In this document: piece by piece, positions 1-9,629 of the stretch
How the letters are laid out: every line of letters starts with the position of its first letter
Numbering within the stretch: the stretch's first letter is position 1
Assembly: GCA_937959115.1 (NCBI GenBank)
Contig: CALGAW010000022.1
Coordinates: 144,924-208,923, forward strand
DNA length: 64,000 nt
Direction of reading: 5' to 3'
DNA from: an uncultured Saprospiraceae bacterium
Lineage (GTDB): Bacteria > Bacteroidota > Bacteroidia > Chitinophagales > Saprospiraceae
Program-made: the position numbers and the translations under genes
The notes under the pieces: generated by a model
Database searches by the model: none
What the model was told of the DNA's origin: nothing
Seen by the model: the letters and a program-made list of their open reading frames with translations, nothing else

Positions 1-1384
1 GCGTTGTTGCCAAGGCTTTACTAAAGAAGTCTTGCTGTTTGAAAAACACGTCGTTTACCGTATTTTGTTTAAATAACCTTCCAATAAAATAGTTTGCGTG
101 CAAGTAAGATTCAAGCGCCCAGCCACCACCCAAACCCATCAACAGTACCAAGCCAATCGGCTTCCAACCCTTGATAGCGAAAAACCGATACACGACATAC
201 AGCAAATAAGCCGAATAAACAGCAAAACAGTAATACAGAACCCAAGCAAACCGCCCCAAGGACCGAAACTGTCTTAACCGTGGTATGTACTCCAGCAAAA
301 AGTCAAAATGCTTGAACAAATTGCCTGTGGCCAGATAAAACAGTAGACCTGCAGCTAGGACTGATAAACCAAGGTTATTGTTTACGAATATGCGTTTGAT
401 AGAAAAGCGCTGCTTAACGATATTCCAGATGAACCGAAGTCCAGTGAAAACCAGGGCGATAAATCCCACAATACCAATGTAGGCATGTCCTTCAAAATCT
501 TTTGTTGGCGATATTACAAACAACTTATTCAACACATTAAACAATGGACCGCCATGTGGCATAAAAGCGCCCTCAAATTTTGTATTGTAAGCGAACATTC
601 CGTAAGGTGCTAGGTGTCGATCAGTGATACTGTCATTGAGGCTGATAAATAACGAGAAGACAAAAAATGGCAGAATTGCAACACACAATAAGCTGATAAT
701 CTGTTTGTAATGCAGTTTTAACGAAAGTAAATGTTGAAGCGTATAAACACCTGCATAAGCTAATATAAAAAACATTCCTGCTGGTAGATAATAGGGATGT
801 AGAAATCCAAAAAATAGAATCGCAACCACCAAAGCCATAAACCACAATAATGGCCGTTTCCAATCCATCATACGCAATAAGAAATACCAAATCATTGGAA
901 TAAAAAACGACCACGCTAAACTATAATGCGCGGACAACCGCTCTAGCTGGGGAGATAAGAAAGTGATGATTAAAGCAAAAATCAATGCGTACCAGCTCGG
1001 CAGCTTAAAGTAACGTAGGAGTAAAAACAGAAAAATAGCACACAGAACGCTAGAAAGCATCATGCCTAAATTGATAAAACCAACCGTATAATGGTTGATT
1101 TCTATAATGTGGTTGTCTATCAGATTGAGCAGATAGACTAGCGAGAAATGACTGTCAGTGAACAAAGCCAATTCTCCATAGGGATACGTGAAGGCAGTGG
1201 TGCGCACTCCCGTATCATGCTTCATGTAGTAACAAGGATTGTAGTAGTTTTTGACGCCATCTCCTGCTTTGCTAAAGACATGTTGATTTGGATTTAGCAG
1301 GGCATCTCCATAAAACCAGCCAACAAGAAAAAGGGCGCTGATAGCGACTAGAAGTATGGGAATATATGGAGAAAAACGCTTCAT
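1..1384 (-). CDS. Polytopic membrane protein, partial (runs off left edge), paralog of the next gene
   Basis: An open frame starts at the ATG at 1384 and stays open to the window edge (461 codons), so the 3' end is missing. The product begins MKRFSPYIPILLVAISALFL, a membrane anchor, followed by many hydrophobic segments. It is clearly related to the upstream gene: both share NYY(N/T)P near residue 45, YTVG(F/I) after LIDN, LSPQ, GHAYIG and RQFRSLGRFAW in the same order. The start lies 12 bases after the stop of that paralog, so the two form a tandem-duplicate operon. The architecture resembles GT-C-type glycosyltransferases or their relatives, but I see no decisive catalytic motif and the substrate is unknown. 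Confidence 0.85.
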   Translation of the reverse strand, partial: MKRFSPYIPILLVAISALFLVGWFYGDALLNPNQHVFSKAGDGVKNYYNPCYYMKHDTGVRTTAFTYPYGELALFTDSHFSLVYLLNLIDNHIIEINHYTVGFINLGMMLSSVLCAIFLFLLLRYFKLPSWYALIFALIITFLSPQLERLSAHYSLAWSFFIPMIWYFLLRMMDWKRPLLWFMALVVAILFFGFLHPYYLPAGMFFILAYAGVYTLQHLLSLKLHYKQIISLLCVAILPFFVFSLFISLNDSITDRHLAPYGMFAYNTKFEGAFMPHGGPLFNVLNKLFVISPTKDFEGHAYIGIVGFIALVFTGLRFIWNIVKQRFSIKRIFVNNNLGLSVLAAGLLFYLATGNLFKHFDFLLEYIPRLRQFRSLGRFAWVLYYCFAVYSAYLLYVVYRFFAIKGWKPIGLVLLMGLGGGWALESYLHANYFIGRLFKQNTVNDVFFKQQDFFSKALATT

Positions 1385-1396
1385 AGTGCTAAGATA

Positions 1397-3619
1397 CTAT
1401 TCTGAGATGGTGTAATTATTTTTCTTGACCGTTTTATCAATTGTTACGTAGGTATTGATGGATTTTTTTCGAATCATCAAATCATCAATCCAATAGGAAT
1501 TGCCGTCTAGTAGCACTTTTAGTTGATCAAACTCTGGTTTCACTTTAAACTCGGCAGTTACTTTTAACCAGTTTTTGTAAATATCGGTGAGTTGCTGTGG
1601 GTTTATTTTTGTTTCGCTGATGACTTTGTTGTTTGTTAAGTGCTGAATTTCTACTTCTGGGAGGCCATAAACTGAAGGTTCTAGGTAGATCCAGAAAGAC
1701 AGTTCTATAAAGGAAGTTTCGTTGGGTAGTTTCCAGGAGAGCAATTCGACTTGTCCATCTTTTTTATAGAATGCCCCTGTGCCTGAAAGTCGGTGTCGCT
1801 GTGTACTGTTTTCGAAGCTATTCCAATAGATAGGTTTTTGATAACCATAGACTAAGCGCTCATTAGTCAAAGTAGTGGTGAATGCAGATATTGGTAATTC
1901 GAACAAGCTAAATTCATTGGATTTGTAAATCAATTTGCCTTTGCCGATCAAATGCGCTTCGTAAGGGTCGTATACTTTGTTGGTGACCACTAAAAGAAAT
2001 GGTTTTTGATTTGGCAATTGATTGATTATCTCTTTTGGTATTAAGGAATCGCTTAAAAGTTGAACAAGTTTTGCTGTTTGACTGATTGAAGTACGTGACA
2101 TTTGCACTTGTATCATTGGAAGTCCCAATTTGGTCGATACGTTTACTGCACTTTCAAATGCTTTCCCATCTCGATGAATGCTTAGCTTTTCTGAACCTAG
2201 ATGAAAGTATGGAAGGGATAAAATTGCTTGAAATTCATCAGGGACATAACCTTGATTTTCAATTGTTTTTAAAAGATCATTTGAAGTATTACTTAAATAA
2301 TTTTCTACAGGAATTAATTGTGCCTTTGTTTCACGTAAGTGAATATAGGATTCAACCATCCATATTCCAATACCAAAGACGAGCAGTGAAACCGTAAAAA
2401 GTGGTTTATTTTTAATCGTGAATGATCTGAACCATAAATAAATTGTGTAGGCCGTAAATACCGAGAAAACATAGTAGAATATCCATGCAAAACGCCCGAG
2501 CGAGCGAAACTGCTTAAGTGGAGGCAGTAATTCAAGCAAAAATTCCATTCCCCAAATAAAAGGAATGCCTAAGGAGAACAACAGTGTTAAGACAGCCGCT
2601 TTCAACGATTGATTGAGCCACTTGACTTGTGTCAACCGAATCCGGCGATCTCCTTTGAAAACTCTTTTGAGCAGTCGAAAAATCGTGAATAAAGCAACCA
2701 ACAATCCAATGAAACCAATGTAAGCATGTCCCTCACGACGATCAGTTGTATATGGAATAACTTGTTGAAACAACTCTTGAACTGGACCATAAACTGGTAA
2801 GAATACCGTCTCTAAAAATGCCCGATAAAACGTTAAACCAAATGGCGCAACAGGCCGATCAATAATGGGATCAGATAACGAGATCACTAGTCGCACAACA
2901 ACTAACGGAACGAGTGCTGCGATTAACAAAAAGGCAGATCGCTTTTTTATGTTTGAAAATGTATTTCGATATTCAAAAGCAAAAACGAACCAATAGGCTA
3001 ATAAAAACAAGGCCCCAATTAATAAATAATAGAGATGGACAAAGCTAAAACAAATACAAAGAGCCAGTAAACTCAAGGTACCTGGTAACATGTTTTTACT
3101 TTGCTGTAAGGAGATCAAACAATACCAGACCATTGGTATAAAACAAGTATATGCCAAACCATAATGACCTGTCATTCTAGCAATTTGCGGCGATAAAAAG
3201 GTAATCAATAAGCTGAAGACCACCGCGTAAAATTGGGGAAGGTGCAGTTTTCTATGAAGAATTAAAAATAAGAACCAAGCACATAGCCAAAGACTTAAAA
3301 ACATCAAGCTGTTTAAAATGCCGACCGTATAGTTGCTGATTGTAACAATATTGTTGTCAATAAGGTTTAAGCAACTCGAAATAAGTGGTTGATTATCAGT
3401 ATAAACAACATGTTCTCCGAAAGGGTAATTCATCCCAGTAAATCGCCAGCCTTTGTCGTTTTGAATATAGTAGGAAGGTGTGTAGTAGTTTTTCAGACCA
3501 TCACTTTTTCCGTGAAGCATGTAGCGATTCGGTTCTAGCACAAATTCTCCAAAGTGCACATAGAGTGCAGCGACCACCAAAACCAATAGAATAAAAGGAA
3601 TGAAAAGCTTTCGCAACAT
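1397..3619 (-). CDS. Large polytopic membrane protein with C-terminal soluble domain, GT-C-like
   Basis: 740 residues. The first about 430 residues hold roughly ten to twelve hydrophobic segments, starting with a membrane anchor at residues 5-22; the last about 300 residues are mostly polar and probably extracytoplasmic. The N-terminal half (NYYTPSYY, YPFGEH, LIDNN, YTVG, LSPQIARM, GHAYIG, RQFRSLGRFAW) is shared with the tandem neighbour downstream. The shape, a membrane half followed by a soluble beta-rich half, is that of GT-C-fold glycosyltransferases and of uncharacterised YfhO-like proteins. I do not recognise the exact family. A lipid-linked sugar or surface-glycan role is inference only. 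Confidence 0.85.
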   Translation of the reverse strand: MLRKLFIPFILLVLVVAALYVHFGEFVLEPNRYMLHGKSDGLKNYYTPSYYIQNDKGWRFTGMNYPFGEHVVYTDNQPLISSCLNLIDNNIVTISNYTVGILNSLMFLSLWLCAWFLFLILHRKLHLPQFYAVVFSLLITFLSPQIARMTGHYGLAYTCFIPMVWYCLISLQQSKNMLPGTLSLLALCICFSFVHLYYLLIGALFLLAYWFVFAFEYRNTFSNIKKRSAFLLIAALVPLVVVRLVISLSDPIIDRPVAPFGLTFYRAFLETVFLPVYGPVQELFQQVIPYTTDRREGHAYIGFIGLLVALFTIFRLLKRVFKGDRRIRLTQVKWLNQSLKAAVLTLLFSLGIPFIWGMEFLLELLPPLKQFRSLGRFAWIFYYVFSVFTAYTIYLWFRSFTIKNKPLFTVSLLVFGIGIWMVESYIHLRETKAQLIPVENYLSNTSNDLLKTIENQGYVPDEFQAILSLPYFHLGSEKLSIHRDGKAFESAVNVSTKLGLPMIQVQMSRTSISQTAKLVQLLSDSLIPKEIINQLPNQKPFLLVVTNKVYDPYEAHLIGKGKLIYKSNEFSLFELPISAFTTTLTNERLVYGYQKPIYWNSFENSTQRHRLSGTGAFYKKDGQVELLSWKLPNETSFIELSFWIYLEPSVYGLPEVEIQHLTNNKVISETKINPQQLTDIYKNWLKVTAEFKVKPEFDQLKVLLDGNSYWIDDLMIRKKSINTYVTIDKTVKKNNYTISE

Positions 3620-3739
3620 GAAGAAATTTTTGCAAATATAAATTTAGTTAACTGAAGCTCAAAACGAATAAGGTTAGAAGAGGGTCTTTCTTAAATTATA
3701 TTTGTCGTAGGAATGATAATTCAAAAGAGAAAATACTTG

Positions 3740-3747
3740 TACATTTG
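3740..3747 (+). promoter_or_regulatory. Putative -7 box TACATTTG for the peroxiredoxin-like gene
   Basis: TACATTTG fits the Bacteroidota -7 consensus TAnnTTTG. It ends six bases before the ATG at 3753, so transcription from it would give a nearly leaderless mRNA. A second match, TATATTTG at 3697-3704, would leave a normal leader. No clear -33 TTG is seen at the usual spacing for either. Confidence 0.35.
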
Positions 3748-3752
3748 TTGCT

Positions 3753-4436
3753 ATGAAATCAACAATCACATTATTCACTATCTTTTGTTTATTCGTTTCG
3801 TGCAATGATAGTGCGGAAAAGCCAGGAAAACAAGGATCAGAAAAGTCAATCTACATTCCATCAAAAGAAGATGAAAAATTTATATCTGTCGGGTATGATC
3901 TTAGCAAAGGTCATCCTAAAGGATTAAAAGTTGGATCCGAGGCTCCTGACTTTAAGCTTGAAGCTCCAGATGGTTCAACTGTGCACTTGAGCAAATTATT
4001 GGAAGACGGGCCTGTTGTAGTTTTATTCTATCGGGGTCAATGGTGCCCAGTTTGCATTCGCTACTTTTCTGGATTTATTGAAGATGTCCCAAAGCTTACA
4101 GAAAAAGGGGTAAACGTAATTGCCATTGGACCTGAAACAGGAGAAAATATTGAGAAAACTGTGGAGAAGTCAGCCATTGATTTCATGGTATTGCAGGATC
4201 CTGATCTTGAAGTAATGAAGGCGTATGACGTGTTGTTTCATGTCACTGAAGCGTATCAGGAAAAAATCCGGAAAAAATTTGATGTGGATATTGCTGAAAA
4301 TAATGGTAAGTCTACTGCCCAATTGCCTGTGCCTGCTACTTATTTGATTGGCAAAGATCGCAAGATTAAGTATACCCAATTTGATTTGAATTATAAGAAC
4401 CGAGCTTCGGTGGATGATATTCTTAAAAACCTTTAA
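3753..4436 (+). CDS. Peroxiredoxin-like (AhpC/TSA) lipoprotein
   Basis: 227 residues. An N-terminal hydrophobic stretch ends at Cys17 (LFVSC), a plausible lipoprotein signal, so the protein is probably anchored in the periplasm. A thioredoxin-fold domain follows from about residue 58 (GSEAPDF). The active site is YRGQWCPVC with Cys98 and Cys101, the pattern of the AhpC/TSA subgroup that reduces peroxides or disulfides. A cis-Pro segment (LPVPATYLI) lies near residue 191. The next gene starts 10 bases downstream, so the two are probably co-transcribed. The substrate is not evident. The CxxC arrangement would also fit a TlpA/ResA-like thiol-disulfide reductase, but the RGxWCPxC wording favours the peroxiredoxin-like family. 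Confidence 0.85.
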   Translation: MKSTITLFTIFCLFVSCNDSAEKPGKQGSEKSIYIPSKEDEKFISVGYDLSKGHPKGLKVGSEAPDFKLEAPDGSTVHLSKLLEDGPVVVLFYRGQWCPVCIRYFSGFIEDVPKLTEKGVNVIAIGPETGENIEKTVEKSAIDFMVLQDPDLEVMKAYDVLFHVTEAYQEKIRKKFDVDIAENNGKSTAQLPVPATYLIGKDRKIKYTQFDLNYKNRASVDDILKNL

Positions 4437-4446
4437 AATCTGTACA

Positions 4447-5319
4447 ATGAGATATTTATTTTCATTGATTATTATACTTTTTTCGCTTTCAACGCTAAGC
4501 GCTCAAAGTCCTTGGACGCAGGACAAGGGTAGTGGATTTGCCCAGTTGTCTCTTATGACAATACCAGGTTATAGTGATTTTGCGCTAGCGGGTAATTTGA
4601 ACCGGCCTGCTACTCGAGTGTATACAGAGTACGGAGTTCAGCTTTATGGTGAATATGGGTTGATTGATGGGACAACGCTTGTTGGGAGTATTCCGTTGAA
4701 ATATTTACAGGCTGGGGCTGCAGTTGACTCGTTGACGCCGGTTACTGCTGAAGGCGATTTTTTATCGACCGGAAACTTTAGGTTGGCGGTAAAACAACGT
4801 ATTTATAATGAAGGACTTGCGGTGGCAGGTCAGTTTGGCATTGAAGCACCTACAGGCGCCTCTCAAGCTGCGACTGGTCTACGTACTTCGTTTCAATCTT
4901 GGACATTCACTCCTAGTTTGAGTGTTGGTTCAGGCTTTGGAAAGGGTTACGTTTATGGTTATGGTGGAGTTGCATTCAGAACGAACGACTACAGTCATTA
5001 CTTTACTGGAGGACTTGAAGGAGGATACAAGGTATTTAAACCGCTATGGGCGATGTTGTATATGAATGTTAATCGTTCGTTTTGGAACAGCACTCGTTTA
5101 GAAACTCCTCAGCACATTGATTCTGGTTTCTATGTTAATGATCAGGAATGGATAACGCTAAGCTTGAAGTTATTGTTTGAGATCAATGATAATCTAGGAT
5201 TGACGACTTCCACGACATTGATTGGTTTTGCTGCAAATCAAGTACCGTTGTCCCCTTCACTTACCTTAGGATTTTATGGAAAATGGGATCAGAAGAAGGA
5301 GAAGCCGCCTATAGAGTAG
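4447..5319 (+). CDS. Secreted, probable outer-membrane beta-barrel protein
   Basis: 290 residues from the ATG at 4447. The frame is open from 4414, but that would overlap the upstream gene and bury the signal peptide, which is clean from MRYLFSLIIILFSLSTLSAQ. The mature part is rich in alternating aromatic and small residues, with strand-like repeats such as YGEYGLIDGTTLVGSIPLKY and LAVKQRIYNEGLAVAGQFG, and it ends with an amphipathic strand LTLGFYGKWDQ. These are features of a 12-16-strand outer-membrane barrel, resembling the phenol-degradation MetA/transporter-like families. The cargo is unknown. It follows the peroxiredoxin-like lipoprotein gene by 10 bases. Confidence 0.75.
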   Translation: MRYLFSLIIILFSLSTLSAQSPWTQDKGSGFAQLSLMTIPGYSDFALAGNLNRPATRVYTEYGVQLYGEYGLIDGTTLVGSIPLKYLQAGAAVDSLTPVTAEGDFLSTGNFRLAVKQRIYNEGLAVAGQFGIEAPTGASQAATGLRTSFQSWTFTPSLSVGSGFGKGYVYGYGGVAFRTNDYSHYFTGGLEGGYKVFKPLWAMLYMNVNRSFWNSTRLETPQHIDSGFYVNDQEWITLSLKLLFEINDNLGLTTSTTLIGFAANQVPLSPSLTLGFYGKWDQKKEKPPIE

Positions 5320-5463
5320 AGATTGATGTCCTTGTTTTTATACTTTGAAACACGTGGGAAATATCTATGAGGATTGAAAAGATGATGTGGTGGAAGTAAT
5401 CGGAAAGATTGATTACCTATAAATCATCTACCGTATTTGATTAATGAGTGCAGTCTGCGTTTA

Positions 5464-6426
5464 CTACAAGACTCCTTTTTCCTGCATCGCTTTTGCTAAA
5501 CTCTTTGATAGTTTGATTGAGCCATCAAAATTGAGATGATTGCCATCTGAAAAGTGATGAAGATTAGTGATGGAATCTCTTAAATCGAAGAATGGAATAT
5601 CAGGAAAGTGTTTGATTCTGTAGGTTGTTGCTCCATTTTCTATTGTATCTAGATTTTGATATTTAGCTACCTCTTCTAGGTAATTCTTTGATACTGGCAT
5701 TCTTACTAGGATTGGTTGCTTGTTTTTTTGCTTGCAAAGTTGAATCATCCGATTCAAATGACTTAGGGCGAATTGGTCTGGAACGGTTGCGTCCTTAAAC
5801 TGTAGTTTGGCAAATCGGTTGGCGATTTGTTGTTGATTGGTACTGTTGGCGAAGTTCTTGGATCTGACTTCTATTCCGTCTTTTATTTCCCTTGGCTTGA
5901 ATCCTTTTTGCCACTTTCTCCAGTTACCTAATTGATCTAAATAGCTGAATGCCTTTGATTTAATAAAGTCGTTGACCAAACTGATGTTCTGTTGGCTGAT
6001 GGCTTCTTTGAGTAGCGGGATCTGTTTTCCGTAATAGCTATGGTCTGTAATTCTGTTGTTTCTGAAGGAGGAGGCACTGTGTAACTCAAACGGGAGGATA
6101 ACTGTTTTTATAGCGTTAGGTTGCTCAAGTACTGAATTTAGCTTATAGAAATTTTGGAGGTAGTTTTCTCCTGAGCCGGCGTAGTTGAATGACTGATGAC
6201 CGAAGTGTTTTGTATTGAACCCCGCAGCTAGGTGCGAGTCACCGATGACTAATATTTTGATGACTGGTAACTGATTGGTGAGTGCTGCCTCCTTTCGGTT
6301 AAGGAGGCTATTTTTCATGATCACTTTTTTATGAAACGCATCAATGATGATTGAACAGCAAAGAAAAAGCAGACTAAATAAAAATAGTTTAAATAAAAAA
6401 TGATTTATGTTATTCAGTTGCTTCAA
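5464..6426 (-). CDS. Membrane-anchored SGNH/GDSL hydrolase-like protein
   Basis: 320 residues. A single hydrophobic helix lies at residues 9-30, then a periplasmic domain. Block I of the SGNH family is visible as IGDSHLAAGF (Asp63, Ser64), and block V as SDGNHLN (Asp293, His296), giving the Ser-Asp-His set. The spacing and the membrane anchor recall DltD/AlgX-type proteins that help O-acetylate polysaccharides; acetyl transfer is inference, since no MBOAT partner lies nearby. The start appears to be TTG at 6426, because the first ATG (codon 37) would delete the anchor. It stands alone, convergent to the barrel gene. Confidence 0.75.
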   Translation of the reverse strand: MKQLNNINHFLFKLFLFSLLFLCCSIIIDAFHKKVIMKNSLLNRKEAALTNQLPVIKILVIGDSHLAAGFNTKHFGHQSFNYAGSGENYLQNFYKLNSVLEQPNAIKTVILPFELHSASSFRNNRITDHSYYGKQIPLLKEAISQQNISLVNDFIKSKAFSYLDQLGNWRKWQKGFKPREIKDGIEVRSKNFANSTNQQQIANRFAKLQFKDATVPDQFALSHLNRMIQLCKQKNKQPILVRMPVSKNYLEEVAKYQNLDTIENGATTYRIKHFPDIPFFDLRDSITNLHHFSDGNHLNFDGSIKLSKSLAKAMQEKGVL

Positions 6427-6650
6427 TTATAGAATTTTTCTGATTATTGAGAGAATTTGGTTAAAATTTTTGATCTAATGTTTTACTTTAGTTAACGTTA
6501 ATTAATCTGTTGTTTAATAATATTTTAAGTGAAAAATTTGTGTTTTTTATTGAGTATAAATAGCGTTTTATTTTCGATTATGTACCAAGGGTCACTTTAG
6601 CGGATTAATTCTTTGTTTAAACTTGTTATAATAATTTATTAAGAGTTATA

Positions 6651-8096
6651 TTATTTAAACAAAAGTGATTTAGAATTAATTCCACGCATTTTTAATGCAA
6701 CTGAATCCAAAATATAGTTTTGGTTCAATTTCCATGGTTTTTTGTCACCTTGTTTTGGCAATTCATGTTCTGATCGCTTGATGTATCCAGAGGTCAAATC
6801 CAAAAGTGGTTGTTCATTGATTTTTTCAGGATCGATGTAAGGAATACAGACGTTGTGTCCTTTTTTATCCATGTACTTTAACAATCTCATGATGTATTGG
6901 CAACATAGCTCACACTTTAAAGTCCAAGTGGCGTTAGTATATCCGGCTACAAAAGCTAGGTTAGGAATATCGCTCAACAGCACACCGAGATAAGTGAATA
7001 ATTCGTTAGAAACAATTGGTTTATCGTTGATCGTAACCTGCATACCGCCAAAGAATTGCAGTTGTAATCCCGTAGCTGTGACAATGATATCGGTTTCCAG
7101 TTCTTTACCAGAAGTAAGAAGGATTCCCTTTTGTGTAAATCGGTCGATGGTATCGGTGACGATATGGGCGTTGGACTGCTTGAGTGCTTTCAGAAAATCA
7201 GAATCTGGATCAAAGCAGACTCGTTGATCCCAAGGCTTGTAACTAGGGTTGAAATCTTCTTCTTTATACTTATCGCCGATCTGATTTTTGATTTCTTTTT
7301 GAATGGCTCGTTTCGCCTGAGCAGGTCTTCTCTGACCATATTGATAAAAAAGCATGGCAACGAGTATATTTTTCCAACGTATCAACCAATGGTTAAATTT
7401 TTCAGGTAAGATTTTTCCTAATTTCTCAGCAATCGTATCCTTTTTCGGAATTTCTACGATATAAGATGGCGAACGTTGAAGCATAGTAACAGGTTTCGCC
7501 GTTTTCTGAAATTCTGGCAGTAATGTCACCGCAGTTGCCCCGCTTCCGATGATTGTGATCCGTTTTCCCGAATAGTCTAGGTTGGTGTCCCAGTGCTGTG
7601 GGTGTACAATTGTGCCTTGAAAGTCGGATTTTCCTTTGAACTCAGGATTGTGTCCTTGTTGATAATTGTAATAACCACTGCACATAATCAGGAAACTGCA
7701 AGTAAGTTGCCTAGTGGTACCAGTTGTCGGATTTTCTATTTGTAGTGTGTACTGTTTTGTTTGGTCAGACCAGTTTGCTAAGTTCGCTTTGCTGTTGAAC
7801 TGAATGTTAGATTTGATGTTGAACTTTTCTGCAGTTTCCTTGATGTATTGGAGGATGGAAGGACCATCTGCTATCGCTTTGGGGCTGTTCCATGGGTTGA
7901 ATGAAAAGCCCATTGTATACATATCTGAATCTGACCGAATCCCTGGGTACTTGAACAGGTCCCAAGTTCCTCCCATTGCTGGTCTGCCTTCAAGAATTGC
8001 GTAAGACTTGTCTGGCCTGTTTTTCTGATGAAAATAGGCGGCTCCAATTCCTGATAATCCTGCTCCAACAATAATTGTATCAAAATGGGTTTGCAT
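6651..8096 (-). CDS. Flavin-containing monooxygenase, Baeyer-Villiger type (EthA-like)
   Basis: 481 residues. The N-terminal FAD site is GAGLSG at residues 11-16. The Baeyer-Villiger fingerprint FxGxxxHxxxW(P/D) is present as FQGTIVHPQHWD at 159-170. The NADPH-binding glycine motif is GSGATAV at 184-190. The FKYPGIRSDSDMYT segment is typical of the EthA-like class I enzymes, which insert oxygen into ketones or oxidise sulfides and thioamides with NADPH and O2. A tandem paralog lies 86 bases upstream. The start ATG at 8096 sits directly after a TAAATTTG -7 box, so the mRNA may be almost leaderless. The natural substrate is unknown. Confidence 0.92.
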   Translation of the reverse strand: MQTHFDTIIVGAGLSGIGAAYFHQKNRPDKSYAILEGRPAMGGTWDLFKYPGIRSDSDMYTMGFSFNPWNSPKAIADGPSILQYIKETAEKFNIKSNIQFNSKANLANWSDQTKQYTLQIENPTTGTTRQLTCSFLIMCSGYYNYQQGHNPEFKGKSDFQGTIVHPQHWDTNLDYSGKRITIIGSGATAVTLLPEFQKTAKPVTMLQRSPSYIVEIPKKDTIAEKLGKILPEKFNHWLIRWKNILVAMLFYQYGQRRPAQAKRAIQKEIKNQIGDKYKEEDFNPSYKPWDQRVCFDPDSDFLKALKQSNAHIVTDTIDRFTQKGILLTSGKELETDIIVTATGLQLQFFGGMQVTINDKPIVSNELFTYLGVLLSDIPNLAFVAGYTNATWTLKCELCCQYIMRLLKYMDKKGHNVCIPYIDPEKINEQPLLDLTSGYIKRSEHELPKQGDKKPWKLNQNYILDSVALKMRGINSKSLLFK

Positions 8097-8100
8097 GGGG

Positions 8101-8108
8101 CAAATTTA
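8101..8108 (-). promoter_or_regulatory. Putative -7 box TAAATTTG of the first monooxygenase gene
   Basis: On the minus strand TAAATTTG matches TAnnTTTG and ends only four bases before the ATG. The same box stands at nearly the same place before the paralog (9630-9637), which supports a real, duplicated promoter giving leaderless or near-leaderless transcripts. Confidence 0.45.
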
Positions 8109-8182
8109 CATAAAAAATGGTTTGGATTTAAACGAGCATTATGACCAAGCTCTTAACGTTAGAAGTGTTAGTAGACAGACCT

Positions 8183-9625
8183 TTATTTAAAATCTAGAGA
8201 TTTGTAATCTATTCCTCTCAATTTCTGTGTAATTGAATCTTTAAGAAAGTTTTCGCCCAATTGCCAAGGTCGTTGGTCTCCTTGGCTAGGTAGTTTGTCC
8301 TTTACTCTCATGATGTAGCCGGAATTTAAATTTAGCAGCGGTTTGGGTTTCATACCTGGTTTGGGTGTAGGTGTACAAACTTCAAAGTTATTTTTATCCA
8401 TATGTTTGAACAAGCGCATCAAGTATTTACAACTTAGTTCACATTTTAGTGTCCAAGTAAGGTTTGTGTATCCTACGATTAGGGCAAGGTTCGGAATACT
8501 GCTGAGCATTGTTCCTTCATAAATGAATAATTGATTCGCGATTACCTTTTCTCCATTCACTTTCAGGCCCATACCACCAAAAAACTGAAGCCTTAACCCA
8601 GTTGCTGTAATGATAATATCAGCATCTAGTGTTTTGCCAGAATTTAAGAGAATTCCATTTGCTGTGAACTTATCAATCGTCTCTGTTACAATATTGGCAT
8701 TTTCATTTCTTAGCGCATTAAAGAAATCTGAATCTGGAATGATGCAAACTCTTTGATCCCATGGCTCATAGGATGGATTGAAGTCTTCGTGCGAATAGTC
8801 TTCTTTCAAGACTTTTTGAGCTCGGCGCTTAAGGTATTTCCTCATTAAACTAGGTGTTCTCCTAGATAATTGATAAAAAAGAGAGGCGAGCACTATGTTT
8901 TTCCACTTTGCAGCAGCACTTGCCACCTTCTTAGGAAATACTTTGCCAACGAACGTTGCTAATTTATCTTTTGAGGGAAAACTAAACATGTAAGTCGGCG
9001 ATCGCTGCAACATGGTAACGGAAGTCGCTGTTTTCTGTAATGCTGGTAGAAGGGTGACTGCTGTTGCCCCACTTCCAATAATGACAATTTTTTTATTGGT
9101 ACAATCCAAGGAAGGATCCCAATGCTGCGGATGTACAATGATCCCTTTAAAATCTTCTTGTCCCTTGAACACAGGTTGGTGTCCATTTTTATAATTGTAA
9201 TATCCGCTACACATGATCAAAAAACTACATGATAATTGACGTTTTTCGCTTGTTAACGGATTTTTGATTGTAAGGGCGTACCGTTTTGTTTGGTCGGACC
9301 AATCAGCTGAAATGACTTTGCTGTTGAACTGTATTTTTTTGTCGATCTTGTATTTTGTTGCAGTTTCCTTAAGGTATTCAAGAATGTTCTCCCCTTTTGC
9401 CACTGCAGCTGGAGCCTCCCAGAGATTAAATGAAAAGCCCAATGTGTACATATCTGAATCCGACCTAACTCCTGGATATTTAAACAAATCCCATGTACCC
9501 CCTAATCTAGGCCTTCCTTCCAAAAGTGCGAGTGATTTAGATGGTCTGTTTTTTTGATGATAATATGCAGCGGCTATCCCCGATAATCCAGCTCCTATTA
9601 TTATTGTATCATAATGGGTTTGCAT
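8183..9625 (-). CDS. Flavin-containing monooxygenase, Baeyer-Villiger type, tandem paralog
   Basis: 480 residues, collinear with the next gene downstream from the first residue (MQTHYDTIIIGAGLSG) to the last (KSLDFK versus KSLLFK). It keeps the FAD motif GAGLSG, the Baeyer-Villiger fingerprint FKGIIVHPQHWD and the NADPH motif GSGATAV. The copies differ most between about residues 210 and 270 and near the C-terminal CTPTPKPG segment, which in this family help form the substrate pocket, so substrate preference may have diverged. No gene for an esterase or other partner is adjacent. Confidence 0.92.
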   Translation of the reverse strand: MQTHYDTIIIGAGLSGIAAAYYHQKNRPSKSLALLEGRPRLGGTWDLFKYPGVRSDSDMYTLGFSFNLWEAPAAVAKGENILEYLKETATKYKIDKKIQFNSKVISADWSDQTKRYALTIKNPLTSEKRQLSCSFLIMCSGYYNYKNGHQPVFKGQEDFKGIIVHPQHWDPSLDCTNKKIVIIGSGATAVTLLPALQKTATSVTMLQRSPTYMFSFPSKDKLATFVGKVFPKKVASAAAKWKNIVLASLFYQLSRRTPSLMRKYLKRRAQKVLKEDYSHEDFNPSYEPWDQRVCIIPDSDFFNALRNENANIVTETIDKFTANGILLNSGKTLDADIIITATGLRLQFFGGMGLKVNGEKVIANQLFIYEGTMLSSIPNLALIVGYTNLTWTLKCELSCKYLMRLFKHMDKNNFEVCTPTPKPGMKPKPLLNLNSGYIMRVKDKLPSQGDQRPWQLGENFLKDSITQKLRGIDYKSLDFK

Positions 9626-9629
9626 GTAG

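Noticed and set aside
633..914. 93-codon minus-strand ORF near the left edge
   Set aside because: It is in another frame of the partial membrane-protein gene that is open from 1384 to the window edge.
5390..5420. Imperfect hairpin GTAATC...GATTAC downstream of the barrel gene
   Set aside because: The arms are short and AT-rich with no T-run, so a terminator call would be weak.
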